This document shows, one piece after another, positions 27,133 through 38,579 of a stretch of DNA of 64,000 nucleotides (its first letter is position 1; every line of letters starts with the position of its first letter). Source of the stretch: Onchidella celtica (lineage: Eukaryota; Mollusca; Gastropoda; Systellommatophora; Onchidiidae); contig OZ007571.1 in NCBI GenBank assembly GCA_963931925.1, positions 55,989,311-56,053,310 of the forward strand, read 5' to 3'. The notes under the pieces are model-generated. The model was not told the origin of the DNA, searched no databases, and was given only the letters and a program-made list of their open reading frames with translations. A program made the position numbers and the translations under genes.

Positions 27133-27707
27133 TGCCGACGCGATGTAAAGCCCAAACTCGAACTCCAACTCATAACACTCTCTTTCCCTTTCTTTACCTT
27201 TACCTCTTTGATTTTCTTGCATACATTCTTCCCGGATAGAGGAGGTTCTTTGGAATTCAAATTAAAAATTGTAATTATTTTGTGGCGCCGCCTCGATATG
27301 TAAACACATGATGCGTTTTTAATCGAAACAGTCTGCCTTGCCGCTTCTTTCACTGTAACCGCGCACTCAGACACTGACCAGATATTTCAGATTAAGGGGT
27401 CTAATCGTTTTGGTCACTGGAAATCAACAGAATTGTGAAAAATAATGGGAGTGAAAACTAAGTGCTGAAGATGCTGGCAGATTAACCAATCCGTGCGACC
27501 TAAGTCAATCCTTTCAAACTATTTTGCAATCCAGATGGGTTCTGATATTTTTGTGCGTGGGCCGAGAGCTTGAGTTACGTTAAGTAAAAGTGGTAAGTTG
27601 GCCCACCAAACAATCATTATATTAAAATTTATATCGTTAATGTTTAAATGTCAAAGACGATTTAATCAAAGACATAATTTTCCCAAACATCTGAATTTTG
27701 GCTTCTG
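27133..27707. other. Unassigned
   Basis: No domain or repeat recognised. The minus frame 27054-27374 starts in the preceding repeat and is not convincing. Confidence 0.4.
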
Positions 27708-28222
27708 TGGCCGTATGTATGAATTGTGCGTAACTGGTTACACGGTGGTGTAGGCCTTACGCGTCGGTGCAAAACGCTACCCGGTATGCATGAACTTTGC
27801 GTAAGCCAACACCCACATGTACAGAGTTCGTAACTTGACGCTTTCTCCGAGGACGACTACATCAGCTACGCAATGTGTAACGAGCTTGGGAAAGTGGCAT
27901 CTGCTAGAGAGAAAGAAAGGAAGTAACTGATATTTTATTCCAACCCATAACTTCACGCGCCAAGGACAAAAATTGGATTTCCAATCGGCAGTTTTCTCGT
28001 GGCATTGATAGGCCGAAACAAATTTTAATTCTAAGCATGCGCAATGTCTATTTTTGTTACAGGGGTAAGCGGCAATTGATGCGTAGGTACAGGCAGGTGT
28101 AACTTTAGTTCATGCATACCGACTAAATTTGAGTTTACACCTAGGTGGCCGTACGCACTATTAAGCCTGCACCATGGTGTAAAACGGGGGATTCACACCA
28201 AGTTCATGCATACGACCACGTG
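27708..28222. mobile_element. Non-autonomous element with long imperfect inverted ends
   Basis: Left end GTGGCCGTATGTATGAATT, then GGTTACACGGTGGTGTAGG. The right end read in reverse gives GTGGTCGTATGCATGAACTT, then TTTTACACCATGGTGCAGG. The arms extend about 50 bp. Subterminal copies of CGGTATGCATGAACT occur once on each side (about 27782 plus, about 28120 minus). No coding frame. Superfamily and target duplication are not settled. Confidence 0.65.
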
Positions 28223-28999
28223 TGTGTCGTTATTGGACCAACCAAGTTTGTTTTATGGCTCGCCGTGTTATGGTGCCCCTCAGACTACTGCAATTTTCCC
28301 TGAAATCTGATTACTGGTTGCAGTAATGTTTTGCGCGCCATCCTAGATTATGCATGACTTTTAAGATTTTCAGATCAGTAAAAATGCATTATTAATATTA
28401 GCGTCGTGAATTTTTCTGGCGCAGCGAATTTCTTTGATAATTTTGAAATGCCAAAAGAAAAAAAAAAATGTCTTTAAACGTCACTTCATATTCAGTCTGC
28501 TTAGCACAGAGAAGGCCAACTGACCCTACCCCCCCCCCCAAAAAAACAACCAATGCAAGCGTTGTTGTTTGTTCCTGAGCCGACGTGGGTACAGAAATGA
28601 CTGTAAATACAAAATTGCTATCATGAAAGCCTGGGGGATTTTTTAAAATTACATACCAATTAAAGTAGCAAAAATACGAAATCTTAGGGGCTGCTAGCTT
28701 TCGGAAGAGGGGTACCGATTTCTGAACAGATTATTATTGACTCGTATCATGCCTTGCTGTGTTTGTTAGTGAGAAGCATTTAATACATCTAAAATAAAAA
28801 GGTTAAAAAAAAAGTGCATAATTAGCAATGGGGATAAAGACTTAGTGGTAAAAATATACTAAAAACGTATTATGTCTCAAAAGAAGTAAGATAAGACAAA
28901 TAAAGTGACTATTTTACGGTATCATTAGATTGCACATTAGCTGGTCTCACCCGAGTCCGCCATTTGTTCAAAACTGGTCAGTTTAAAATTCATTTGTCC
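28223..28999. other. Unassigned, AT-rich
   Basis: No gene or repeat recognised. Confidence 0.4.
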
Positions 29000-29245
29000 T
29001 TAATCCTTTTGCCGCCAAGCCCAAATGCCCTTTCTTCCTTTAGACTAAAAGAACAATGGATTATCGTGTAGAAAGCCAGCAGGAAATGGTAAAATCAGGA
29101 GTGCAAAACATGCCGGAACAATGCCGGCCGATATTTGAGCCTCACAGCAGTTTTAGCATGAAACGGTATGGGTGATATATCGGACGCTCAGCAGTCTTCT
29201 GCAACATAGGCCGTTAGGTCGGCCCTATGGCAGCAAGAGGGTTAA
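29000..29245. mobile_element. piggyBac-like MITE 1
   Basis: TTAA flanks both sides (29000-29003, 29242-29245). Inverted ends are TTAATCCTTTTGCCGCC and, reversed from the right, TTAACCCTCTTGCTGCC. A TTAA target and CCCT-type termini are hallmarks of the piggyBac superfamily. At 238 bp between the sites, with no frame, it must be non-autonomous. Confidence 0.75.
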
Positions 29246-29574
29246 ATCCAAATTGTGATATCTTCACCAGTAAGTCATATAACGTGGCATATTACCTTAG
29301 ATATGCCAGGGTGTGGCAAGCTGCCATTCTCACGTAATTTTACCGTGTTTGTGAATTAATTATTTCTCTGCTTCACCGGCGTCTTTGTTCTAACACATAC
29401 CAGGCGAACAAATTCTTGTTGGTCTTGTGGGTCATATTTTAATCATTTGAAATGCGACTCTGGTGACATTTAAAACATTGTGCAAGAATAAACTTGGCTC
29501 CAGTGAAATACGATAAAGTTTACTGGAAATTCCACAAAAATTCCTTAATGTCACAACTTTTTTGCTGTAACAAA
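29246..29574. other. Unassigned
   Basis: Nothing recognised between the MITE and the tandem array. Confidence 0.4.
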
Positions 29575-30135
29575 CAGCCCGATCTCCTTCCAGTTGTCGA
29601 GGTGCATAATGGCTGACAAACATTGTCAACCAGACCAAAGGACTCCCACTGATATAATACTTATAATCTGATCTCCATCCAGTTGTAGAATGTTCTCAGT
29701 GGTTGTCGGATACCACTTTCAATTCAACACCTTCCTATTTATGTCACAACCCACAGTGCGATCTCCACTCCACGTACAGTATCGTCGGGCGCCATCAGTG
29801 TCTGATGTGACATCTTTCCACTGATCTAATAACTCACAGCCCGATCTCCATCCAGCTGTAAAGTGCACATTATCGTCCGGTGTCATCAGTGCCTGATGTG
29901 ACACCTGGCCACTGATGTAGCAACTCACAGCCCGATCTCCACCCAGCTGTAGAGTGTACAGTGTCGTCGGGCGTCTTCGGTGCCTGATGTGACCCGTGGC
30001 CACTGATGTAACAATTCACAGCCCGATCTCCACTCACCTGTATGTAGAGTGTACAGTATCGTCGGGCATCACCACTGTGTGATGTGACACTTTTCCACTG
30101 ATGTAATTGAGTCTGATCTCCATCCGACTGCAGAC
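29575..30135. repeat. 90-bp tandem repeat array, about six to seven units
   Basis: The anchor GATCTCC occurs at 29581, 29670, 29760, 29843, 29934, 30025 and 30115, giving spacings of 89, 90, 83, 91, 91 and 90. Units share CAGCCCGATCTCCA, GTGTACAGT-TCGTCGGGC and TGATGTGACAC-TTTCCACTGATG. The middle four units are most alike and the edges are decayed. Two minus-strand frames (30003-29719, 30142-29870) translate the repeat. I see no evidence that it is a protein repeat. Confidence 0.9.
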
Positions 30136-31144
30136 GTGTCAAAGAGTTCGGTTCTGTCTCTCATTAAACAGACGTGGTTTTCACTGCGCATAAAATTTAA
30201 TAGCCTTTGAAACATACAAAAGCGGAGGTAAAGTTCCTGACAAAAAAGCTAATTAGACCAACGAGAAGAATTCTTTTTCCGACAGGCTATGCAGAACCAA
30301 TCACGGAGAAAGAAGAAGAACATTGTCACGAACGCAGCCCCTACAACTGGTCACTGGTATTACAACTCAAGTTGAAGAGCTTTGTTTTCGGAGGATTGCT
30401 GCATTAGGCACCCACAGCCCAACATCTACCAATTTTATAGGATGGGTACCCGAACTATTCGTAACTTCGACAATATTTTGATTTAAGGAGATGACAGTTT
30501 GAACAAATTTTGAAATTTTGACATTACAGAGCTTAGATGAGACCTACAAATAGAGCAGTTTAACTGTAAAATTTTAGTTATGACTGTGTGCATTTCACAA
30601 GATCAATACAACTTCTGAATCTGGCTATATATATAGCATTGATGTTTGTGGTCCTTTTTTTTTGTATCAGAATCCTGAAGACGGTGAAAACTGCACCTAG
30701 GACCAATTTCGAAAGTGTGATTGTTGTTTTGTTGTTGTTGTTGTTTGTTTGTTTGTTGTTGTTGTTGTTTTTAATAATACGTTGTTGTGTGGATGTCCGA
30801 CATCATAACTCGTAGACTAAATTAATATGGCTGGATAAACTAAACATCATCATGTGTTTAGTTAGGATACCGATGAGTAGGTGAAAGTTAGTCGCACTCG
30901 AAATTCAACATTTTGAAGCGGAAGATAGTATTGGATAAATCGTTAACATTTAAAGACAATTCACTACTTCCAGTAATAAATGCTTTGATTTTCAACACCA
31001 CCGTTCAAACTTCCAATTTTCTTCCTAATTGATTTTCTTTGGGTTTAATTTTTAATCGCTCATTATCTTAAATTACCATAATACTACCATACCACTCAGA
31101 ACATGAAATTGCACCCCCCCCCCCCCCGAAGAGTTGGTCCTCTG
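30136..31144. other. Unassigned
   Basis: About 1 kb left of the LTR nest without a gene. A (TTG)n run lies at 30720-30772 and a C-run at 31116-31127. Confidence 0.4.
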
Positions 31145-31149
31145 GATGG

Positions 31150-32428
31150 TGTTACGGGTGTGCCCTCGAGTGTTACGGGGATGGTTTATATGGAATTATA
31201 GGTTCGACTGCATTTTAAACTATCGAGAGGTTTTTAGAAAAATACTCTTCCATACCATGCCACATATACTAATAACAATTCGAGTAAGTTTTATCAAGGA
31301 CCTTGCAGGGCCACAAATTTATTACTTTAAATTCCCTAACAAATTTCGTCTAGCTTTACATTCTAAAAGGACAACATCAGCAGCATCAAATGAAAACACA
31401 ATAATATATCACTAGAAGTCTCCTCTATATTCTTAAAAGATTATATCATTCTGACTCATTCACAATTTAATTATTACTTATCTATCTTCAGAAATAGCCT
31501 ACCTACTATCTAATAAATAATATCTTAATGTCTCAGACGACAATGTTAACTCAGTTATTCGTGCCTACCGCTTAAAAAGGATATAACTCGTCAACACAAC
31601 TGACGTAGTTACATTAGATCTAGATCTACTCTAGGATGGGCTGGCAATCCCCAGCCTCATCCAGACACATCAATTTCAATTTACAAATGTGTATACCAGA
31701 CACTCATGCTAGATCTAGTTGCATGTAAAATACATTGTAGTCTTGCATTCTTTGATAGCACTTCTACTGGAAAATTAAGGTCAGATTCACGTTCATCGTC
31801 GAATCCGTAGGTAGAAACTTACGATTGTTCCCTGATACGAGATCAGGGAGCTGGAGATAATAGCAGTAGATACTTTCGTAATAGCGTATGGTCTCATTCC
31901 AATGTCTATCAATGGCATAGACATGACTTTAACAATCTTCTGATCCTCTCAGGCCGAATCCAGCCGACTGCCCTCACAGATGGATAATAATTCTGCATGG
32001 AGTGCTCAAACATAGTAATGGCTCCACTTATATACCAGCGCGGCCATATGCAATTCCCCAGCCAACTGCCCAAATTTGATTGGTGCATCCATTTCGAGCT
32101 CAGCTCGTAGTATTAATAGATTCTATTAATAGTAACAGACAAAGTCAATTTAACATATCAAAACCCTTCCTAAAGTCTCCAAACCCTCTACGTTTTATGT
32201 ACGAATTTACTCACTCCCTTTTCTCACCCCTGTTAAAGTTTATCAAAATCACGGGGTCGAAAATTGCACCGTCACTGCCCCACTTTCTTTCCATCTCTAA
32301 GAAAAAGCGCCACAAAAACAAACTGTCCACGAGAACAGATCAAGGACATTTGCACTGGCCAAAACCAACGCGACCCTGAAACAAACAAACCGCGACCCAG
32401 CACGGCAATTCTAGTCCTAACCCTGACA
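31150..32428 (-). repeat. Element B 3' LTR (left on the plus strand)
   Basis: 1,279 bp, pairs with 44425-45704. It starts one base after the gatgg duplication and ends CCCTGACA. On the minus strand it is the downstream LTR. Confidence 0.95.
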
Positions 32429-32437
32429 TATCCCCCA
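32429..32437 (-). other. Element B polypurine tract, split by element A
   Basis: The bases beside B's left LTR are pyrimidine-rich on the plus strand. They resume as cccca plus CCCCAGTG right after element A (37836-37848). On the minus strand this is a G-rich plus-strand primer like A's own tract. Element A inserted about four to nine bases from the LTR edge, duplicating cccca. Confidence 0.8.
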
Positions 32438-33663
32438 TGTCACGAGCAGAGTTAGGGTCTTGGGGATGTTACGACTGCACGAGAGGCAGCTAACTCACAC
32501 TCGGACACAACCACACAAGAAAAGTACTAAATAACTAGAGCGTATATATGTCAGGCCGGTCAGGCCATAGTTTACATAAATATTAATAACAAAACAAAAG
32601 ACAATAGAGGTATATATTCAAACCAAAAACTCTAATTAATAACTTAACCAATGATATTCATGTAACTATGGAGGTACTGCAATCAATAGTAAATAGGTAT
32701 ATTATACGAAACTGGATATCAATTTAAAGTGACAGTTGAGTCGCCACTGGCCAGTCGCCAGGCAAACTCTCCATAAATCATATGGGCTTAAATGTTAGGA
32801 GGGCCCAGTACGTTCAAAGCCTACAGAAGCACTCTTCGGCTTGTAGGTAATTTAAGCAGTTGCCAAAAGACTATATTTTATGCACAATCACTATTCAATT
32901 CATCAACAATGTGCTATATTATTCCAATCATACTATGGCAATAGATCTATCATACAGGACACTCGTGGTCGAGTGCCAGCTGGGGTTTCCTTAGTCTTCC
33001 TATGAGGCTGTAGTTCTCTCTCTATCTCCGATCTCTATTATACTTGAATAATTAAGATATATTACCATTGCTCACGCCTACTGGGAGGCGCGAACATCAA
33101 AATAGCGCAGCGTGGGCTTTCAAAGGTCAGCCCACTCAGACCTTTCTTTCTAGAGCTCAGTCAGTCCGTTAGCAAGGACTTCTTAGTCTTCAGACCACAC
33201 AGTTCAGGTACTGGCCAACCGGAGATACTTCACGAAACGATGCTTCTCTCGTCTGTATTCACCTAAATCTGAACGTTACACGATGTTATATACTAACCAA
33301 CTACCCAGCGTGCTAGTCCGCTGGCCCAATTAGTTCAGCTATCTCATAGGTCGAAACCTCCCACCATTTTAACTGTAGTAATACGTCTGCACTATTCTAC
33401 CAGCCAGTTAACGTGCAAAACTTGTCTAGTCATACTTAACAATGTCAACTGTCCCCACCTTGTTTCACCCCTACTCCATTACTTATTAATCACGAACATT
33501 AAAGCCGACAAGCGTGACTCTAGCAGTTTAACTCTACATTTATTTACTCACCAACTATAATTTGGCGAGGACCGTTCAAGGCCACCAGCCAATTTCTCAT
33601 GGCCCTGGTAAACAACAACAACTCACTCTCTGCGTGAGTTTTAATAATATCCGAATCATGACA
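32438..33663 (-). repeat. Element A 3' LTR (left on the plus strand)
   Basis: 1,226 bp, appears identical to 36610-37835 and close to the solo LTR at 15557-16779. Ends TGACA, followed at once by the polypurine tract. Confidence 0.97.
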
Positions 33664-33678
33664 CATCCCCCACCCCAG
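33664..33678 (-). other. Element A polypurine tract
   Basis: On the minus strand CTGGGGTGGGGGATG directly precedes the 3' LTR, the expected place and composition for plus-strand priming. It is nearly the same as B's tract. Confidence 0.8.
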
Positions 33679-34004
33679 TTAAAATTTGCAATTTTAATGA
33701 TATAAATTATTATCGTAAAGGGAAGGCATGAGTCGAGAAATTGCTCGAAAGGTTAACTTAACTAAGAATACTAGGTAATAACTAAGACTAGTACTAAAGT
33801 TGAAAAAAACCTACAGGACGGGTATCATTGATGGACAAAACTTCATGAAAATCTTAAGGCTCCGTCCAAAAGTATATATCTCTCTGAGGATTAAATCTTA
33901 CCTCTAAATAGGTAGACATTAACAATCATAACTCTAAAATTTTAGAGTACAACACTGATCCTGTGCGAATGTCATCAGGAATGCATACATACAATGAATA
34001 ATAC

Positions 34005-35420
34005 TCAAGAAAAGATAACTATAGTAGCATCGATGGCATTAGTGGATCTGGACTCCTGGTCTGCCATGACCTCTTTTACTCGTCCCTCATACAATGTCAG
34101 CGCGCCTCGCTCGTGGAGGGCGGACATCACTGGAATAACTTTATCTACGGTTTCGGCATTCCTAGTTCTGTAACCGCGGTTTTCGGTGAATGCTACAGAG
34201 CATGCATTTGCCGCATCTAATCTAACTCTGCATTGTCGCGCAATGTGGCCTCCGGCGCCACATCTATAACAGTAGACTGGATTATCATCCCTTCGAGGTG
34301 TACCTCGATAAGAAGGAAATGTGGGCGCTTGATAGTAGTTGTTACGCGGTCCTCCGGTAGGGAAAGGACGTGTATATCGGGGTTCCCAGTCCCGAGAAAA
34401 TTTATGGGGATTCGGTTGCCTCCTGCTAACCGGCGGCTCGGACCGTGGACGAACCTGCGGCGACTGTCGAAAGGGCTGTCTTGATTGTCTCGACGGTACC
34501 GGTGTCTTAGTAGCAGCGCCGGCGTAACACGGTTCGTTTACTTTAGCTTTAGCTAACGATCGATTAGGGTGAGCTGCAGCATACCGTTCCGCTATCGATG
34601 TTATCTCGACGGTAGTTTTGGGGGCTTGTTCCTTAAAATGCGCCACCAGGTCCGTGTGGCAGGACATATATATTTGGTCTTTAATTATCAAATCATATAG
34701 TTTCTTATAGTTTCCCTCTTCCACACCGGCCAACTCAGTCCAACGGCTGAGTAGGTGGCGGAGGCGGTCCACGTAAGTAGAGAAATTCTCAGATGCCTCC
34801 GGCTTGCAATCGCGGAAACGCTTATGAAATCCATCTTCCGTATGTTGGAAACGCTTTAATAGCGCGGTCTTTAGAATGTCATAGTCCCTAGCGTCATCAA
34901 TAGTGAGGCTATGGAAAACTTCCAACGCTCTCCCTGTCAAAAGATTGGCGAGGCATGACGTGTACTCACTACGCTGCCATCCCGCGCAAACGGCATGGAG
35001 TTCGAAGCGGTGTAGGTAGGAATCAATACGATCAACCTTATCATTAAAGGTTGGCAATTTAGGCTTCGTTTTATTATTGGAAGTAACTTCCGGAGCCCCG
35101 GTAGGTTGGGCTTGCTTCGCTTCTAACTGTTTCAAAGCGAGCTCGTACTCTCTTTGAGCCTGTTTTTCCGCGCGTTCCGCGGCTCTATCTTCTCGTTCCG
35201 CGGCTTTTTCTTCTCGTAATATCTCCGCGGCCTTTTCTTCTCGTAATCTCTCCGCGGCCTTTTCTTCTCGTAATCTCTCCGCGGCCTTTTCTTCTCGTAA
35301 TCTCTCCGCGGCCTTTTCTTCTCGTTCTTCTTTCAGTTTCTGGTCTACCCAAGAAGCACGCTGAGCTTCCGGTATGCCAAATGATTGGGCCAGTTCCAAA
35401 TATTTCTGTAGTTCGGCCAT
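34005..35420 (-). CDS. gag: Gag-like protein of element A
   Basis: 471 residues, first Met at 35420. The N-terminus MAELQKYLELAQSFGIP is homologous to that of B's Gag. Residues about 33-76 are five tandem 9-residue units around REEKAAERL, predicted to be a highly charged coiled coil. Residues about 117-190 form a capsid-like part (KPKLPTF, YLHRFELHA). Residues about 199-280 resemble a SCAN domain (FSTYVDRLRHLLSRW, LYDLIIKDQI, AERY). A basic, Pro-rich stretch follows, then a CCHC zinc knuckle at 384-397 (C-x2-C-x4-H-x4-C), the usual RNA-binding signature. By family knowledge it would assemble particles around element RNA in the cytoplasm. Enzymes must come from another element. Confidence 0.93.
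   Translation of the reverse strand: MAELQKYLELAQSFGIPEAQRASWVDQKLKEEREEKAAERLREEKAAERLREEKAAERLREEKAAEILREEKAAEREDRAAERAEKQAQREYELALKQLEAKQAQPTGAPEVTSNNKTKPKLPTFNDKVDRIDSYLHRFELHAVCAGWQRSEYTSCLANLLTGRALEVFHSLTIDDARDYDILKTALLKRFQHTEDGFHKRFRDCKPEASENFSTYVDRLRHLLSRWTELAGVEEGNYKKLYDLIIKDQIYMSCHTDLVAHFKEQAPKTTVEITSIAERYAAAHPNRSLAKAKVNEPCYAGAATKTPVPSRQSRQPFRQSPQVRPRSEPPVSRRQPNPHKFSRDWEPRYTRPFPTGGPRNNYYQAPTFPSYRGTPRRDDNPVYCYRCGAGGHIARQCRVRLDAANACSVAFTENRGYRTRNAETVDKVIPVMSALHERGALTLYEGRVKEVMADQESRSTNAIDATIVIFS
35193..35324 (-). repeat. 27-bp coding tandem repeat in gag of element A
   Basis: About five 27-bp units (plus-strand core CTCCGCGGCCTTTTCTTC) encode the 9-residue REEKAAERL-type units. The length is a multiple of three, so copy-number change would keep the frame. 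Confidence 0.9.
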
Positions 35421-36594
35421 GATATCGGTCGATAATACGATATAATAATGTCCTAATCGAGGACAGCTCCTGAAAAATCTCCAACTTTATTCTCCCTTGA
35501 AGCAATTTATCAATTGCACTCTGCGGGTGCTCGTTCCTGCAGTATGAACGAAATTAACGAAATCAACAACAAACTGTACGTCTTAGTCAACCAAGTAGTG
35601 GTTGAGCTATCTCAGTGATCACTTAACTCCACTTATTTCTCCTAATCCTCAAGCAGTGAGTCTACTGCTTCCGTGATTGGTCGTTACTAACGATACCAAT
35701 GTAATATTCCCAGTGTATTTTCCGTACACTCCTAGCAGCGTTCCCTCTGCTATAAATCGGAATAAATCAATATTCACGATATGAACTTCCTTGGCTATAC
35801 CAGCCTAACAACTCTAATATCCAGATTATCTCTCAACGTGCCCTAGACACGTGATTTATCCCAGGCAATAATATAGCAAGTATGAATACAAAATATAATA
35901 ATGCAACACTATAATGGAAAAGAATTACATGGAGAGTAAGACGAGACTAACAGAAAGAACAAACGACAACAGACCTGACTAACCTGAAACTATCTACAAA
36001 AAGGTAAGAAAAAGAACAGGAGAGACGTCTTCCTAAAATACGAGGAAGATAGAACGCTAACAATCTATACGAATAACAGGTCCCTACAGAACTATTCAAG
36101 GCAAAGCGTATCTCCTATCCGTTTTAAACGCCATCTAGATCTGCTAGTCTGGCAAAAAGAGGTATGCTGAGTCTTGATCCCTTCCAACCTCCCGCCTATC
36201 TAATCTAACACAAAAGAAAAAAATAATGCCTGTCAAAAGTAGGGGAGCTGGAACGACGAACCCCTCAAACGAAGACAAATACAGATGGTTCACTTAACTG
36301 GGCAAAATGGACTGGCTCTTTCCTTTGGTCCACAGCGCTGGTCTTGTCTTTTCCTGATGCTAGCTGTCAGTCCCTCGTAGTGGTCCCAGGATCAATGACG
36401 AGAGGACATGCCAGACATGTGGGGGAGAAACAAACAAAAAAATCAGCAGTATACAAAACTATAAACTACAAAAATTACATAAATAACAGTGGAGTCTTAG
36501 AGTGGTAGACCTGCAGCTGTTGACGGGGTCCTCTTCCGATGATAGTAGTGTTCTCTAGATGTCAGAAGGTGACGGGTCCTCTTCAGATGTCAGT

Positions 36595-36607
36595 GGGGTC
36601 CCCTCCA
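36595..36607 (-). other. Element A primer-binding site (candidate)
   Basis: On the minus strand TGGAGGGGACCCC begins two bases inside the 5' LTR and starts with TGG, as a site complementary to a tRNA 3' CCA end should. I could not name the tRNA. Confidence 0.6.
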
Positions 36608-36609
36608 GA

Positions 36610-37835
36610 TGTCACGAGCAGAGTTAGGGTCTTGGGGATGTTACGACTGCACGAGAGGCAGCTAACTCACACTCGGACACAACCACACAAGAAAAGTACT
36701 AAATAACTAGAGCGTATATATGTCAGGCCGGTCAGGCCATAGTTTACATAAATATTAATAACAAAACAAAAGACAATAGAGGTATATATTCAAACCAAAA
36801 ACTCTAATTAATAACTTAACCAATGATATTCATGTAACTATGGAGGTACTGCAATCAATAGTAAATAGGTATATTATACGAAACTGGATATCAATTTAAA
36901 GTGACAGTTGAGTCGCCACTGGCCAGTCGCCAGGCAAACTCTCCATAAATCATATGGGCTTAAATGTTAGGAGGGCCCAGTACGTTCAAAGCCTACAGAA
37001 GCACTCTTCGGCTTGTAGGTAATTTAAGCAGTTGCCAAAAGACTATATTTTATGCACAATCACTATTCAATTCATCAACAATGTGCTATATTATTCCAAT
37101 CATACTATGGCAATAGATCTATCATACAGGACACTCGTGGTCGAGTGCCAGCTGGGGTTTCCTTAGTCTTCCTATGAGGCTGTAGTTCTCTCTCTATCTC
37201 CGATCTCTATTATACTTGAATAATTAAGATATATTACCATTGCTCACGCCTACTGGGAGGCGCGAACATCAAAATAGCGCAGCGTGGGCTTTCAAAGGTC
37301 AGCCCACTCAGACCTTTCTTTCTAGAGCTCAGTCAGTCCGTTAGCAAGGACTTCTTAGTCTTCAGACCACACAGTTCAGGTACTGGCCAACCGGAGATAC
37401 TTCACGAAACGATGCTTCTCTCGTCTGTATTCACCTAAATCTGAACGTTACACGATGTTATATACTAACCAACTACCCAGCGTGCTAGTCCGCTGGCCCA
37501 ATTAGTTCAGCTATCTCATAGGTCGAAACCTCCCACCATTTTAACTGTAGTAATACGTCTGCACTATTCTACCAGCCAGTTAACGTGCAAAACTTGTCTA
37601 GTCATACTTAACAATGTCAACTGTCCCCACCTTGTTTCACCCCTACTCCATTACTTATTAATCACGAACATTAAAGCCGACAAGCGTGACTCTAGCAGTT
37701 TAACTCTACATTTATTTACTCACCAACTATAATTTGGCGAGGACCGTTCAAGGCCACCAGCCAATTTCTCATGGCCCTGGTAAACAACAACAACTCACTC
37801 TCTGCGTGAGTTTTAATAATATCCGAATCATGACA
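36610..37835 (-). repeat. Element A 5' LTR (right on the plus strand)
   Basis: 1,226 bp, followed on the plus strand by the duplicated cccca. On the minus strand this LTR would carry the active promoter. Confidence 0.97.
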
Positions 37836-37840
37836 CCCCA

Positions 37841-38579
37841 CCCCAGTGAAAATTTTAAATAAAATTTACACGATAGGATCCAAGAAATCCCAAAGTTATT
37901 GTGGTAGGGGCTTAAGTAGTACTGTAGAAAAATGAGCCTTAAGCTTGAGAAGAAAAATCTAACTAAGAACGTGCATATTGGATGGACAAAAAGCATACAA
38001 TTATTGATGCCACGTTCTATAGAATCTAGTCTATCTAAACATTCTTACTGCACACAATCAAAATTCTCAGGAACATCTATAATAATAAATGAGTATATCA
38101 CTGTATACTGCTGGATTAAAGTATAACTATTATCAAATAATGAAGCCTTACTGAAGGAATAGGCTCATAATTATCTAGTCAACACACATAATTGCTACTT
38201 ATATACACATTCACACACAATATACTGTTAATTAAAATACTGTGGTATCCAATGGCAGCAGTAGCTCTGGTAGCTTGGTTTGCCATGTCTCCATCTCATT
38301 GACCCGCTGACAAGGGCGTCAGGTTTGCCAGAAGTTCAGGTCACAGTCAGGAATGACGCTGGTGGAAAGAGGATATTCACAAAAAAAAGATTGTAAAACT
38401 GGTTCATAAAGTAATGAACAAGATAAATGTGAATCCATCCACCGTCTAGAATTGAGGGGGACAAGCACTATCCAACCCCAATACAAGACACAACACTCTT
38501 TAATAGGAAACTAAATGAGACGTGACAAAATATCAGCTTGGGAATTGTCACCGCCAGGGATAGCCCGGATAACAAACCG
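37841..38579 (-). other. Element B 3' untranslated part
   Basis: About 740 bp between the Gag-Pol frame and the split polypurine tract. No further domain is recognised. No envelope-like frame is seen. Confidence 0.6.

Larger units (their letters stand above)
32438..37835 (-). mobile_element. Element A: non-autonomous gag-only LTR retrotransposon
   Basis: Two 1,226-bp LTRs (TGTCACGAGC...ATCATGACA) in which I find no difference by eye. They are flanked by the 5-bp duplication cccca (32433-32437, 37836-37840). The 2.9-kb interior holds a primer-binding site, a leader of about 1.2 kb related to B's leader, a 471-residue Gag, a short 3' part and a polypurine tract. No protease, integrase or reverse transcriptase is present. 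LTR identity means a very recent insertion, younger than B, as nesting requires. The gag frame looks whole. Confidence 0.95.

Noticed and set aside
32080-32455. Plus-strand frames of 63-99 residues in B's LTRs (also 45356-45743, 31134-31415, 44388-44642)
   Set aside because: They occur twice only because the LTR is repeated. No known LTR-encoded protein resembles them.
34233-34527. Plus-strand frames inside the gag of element A, and many inside B's Gag-Pol
   Set aside because: Antisense shadows of the real minus-strand frames.
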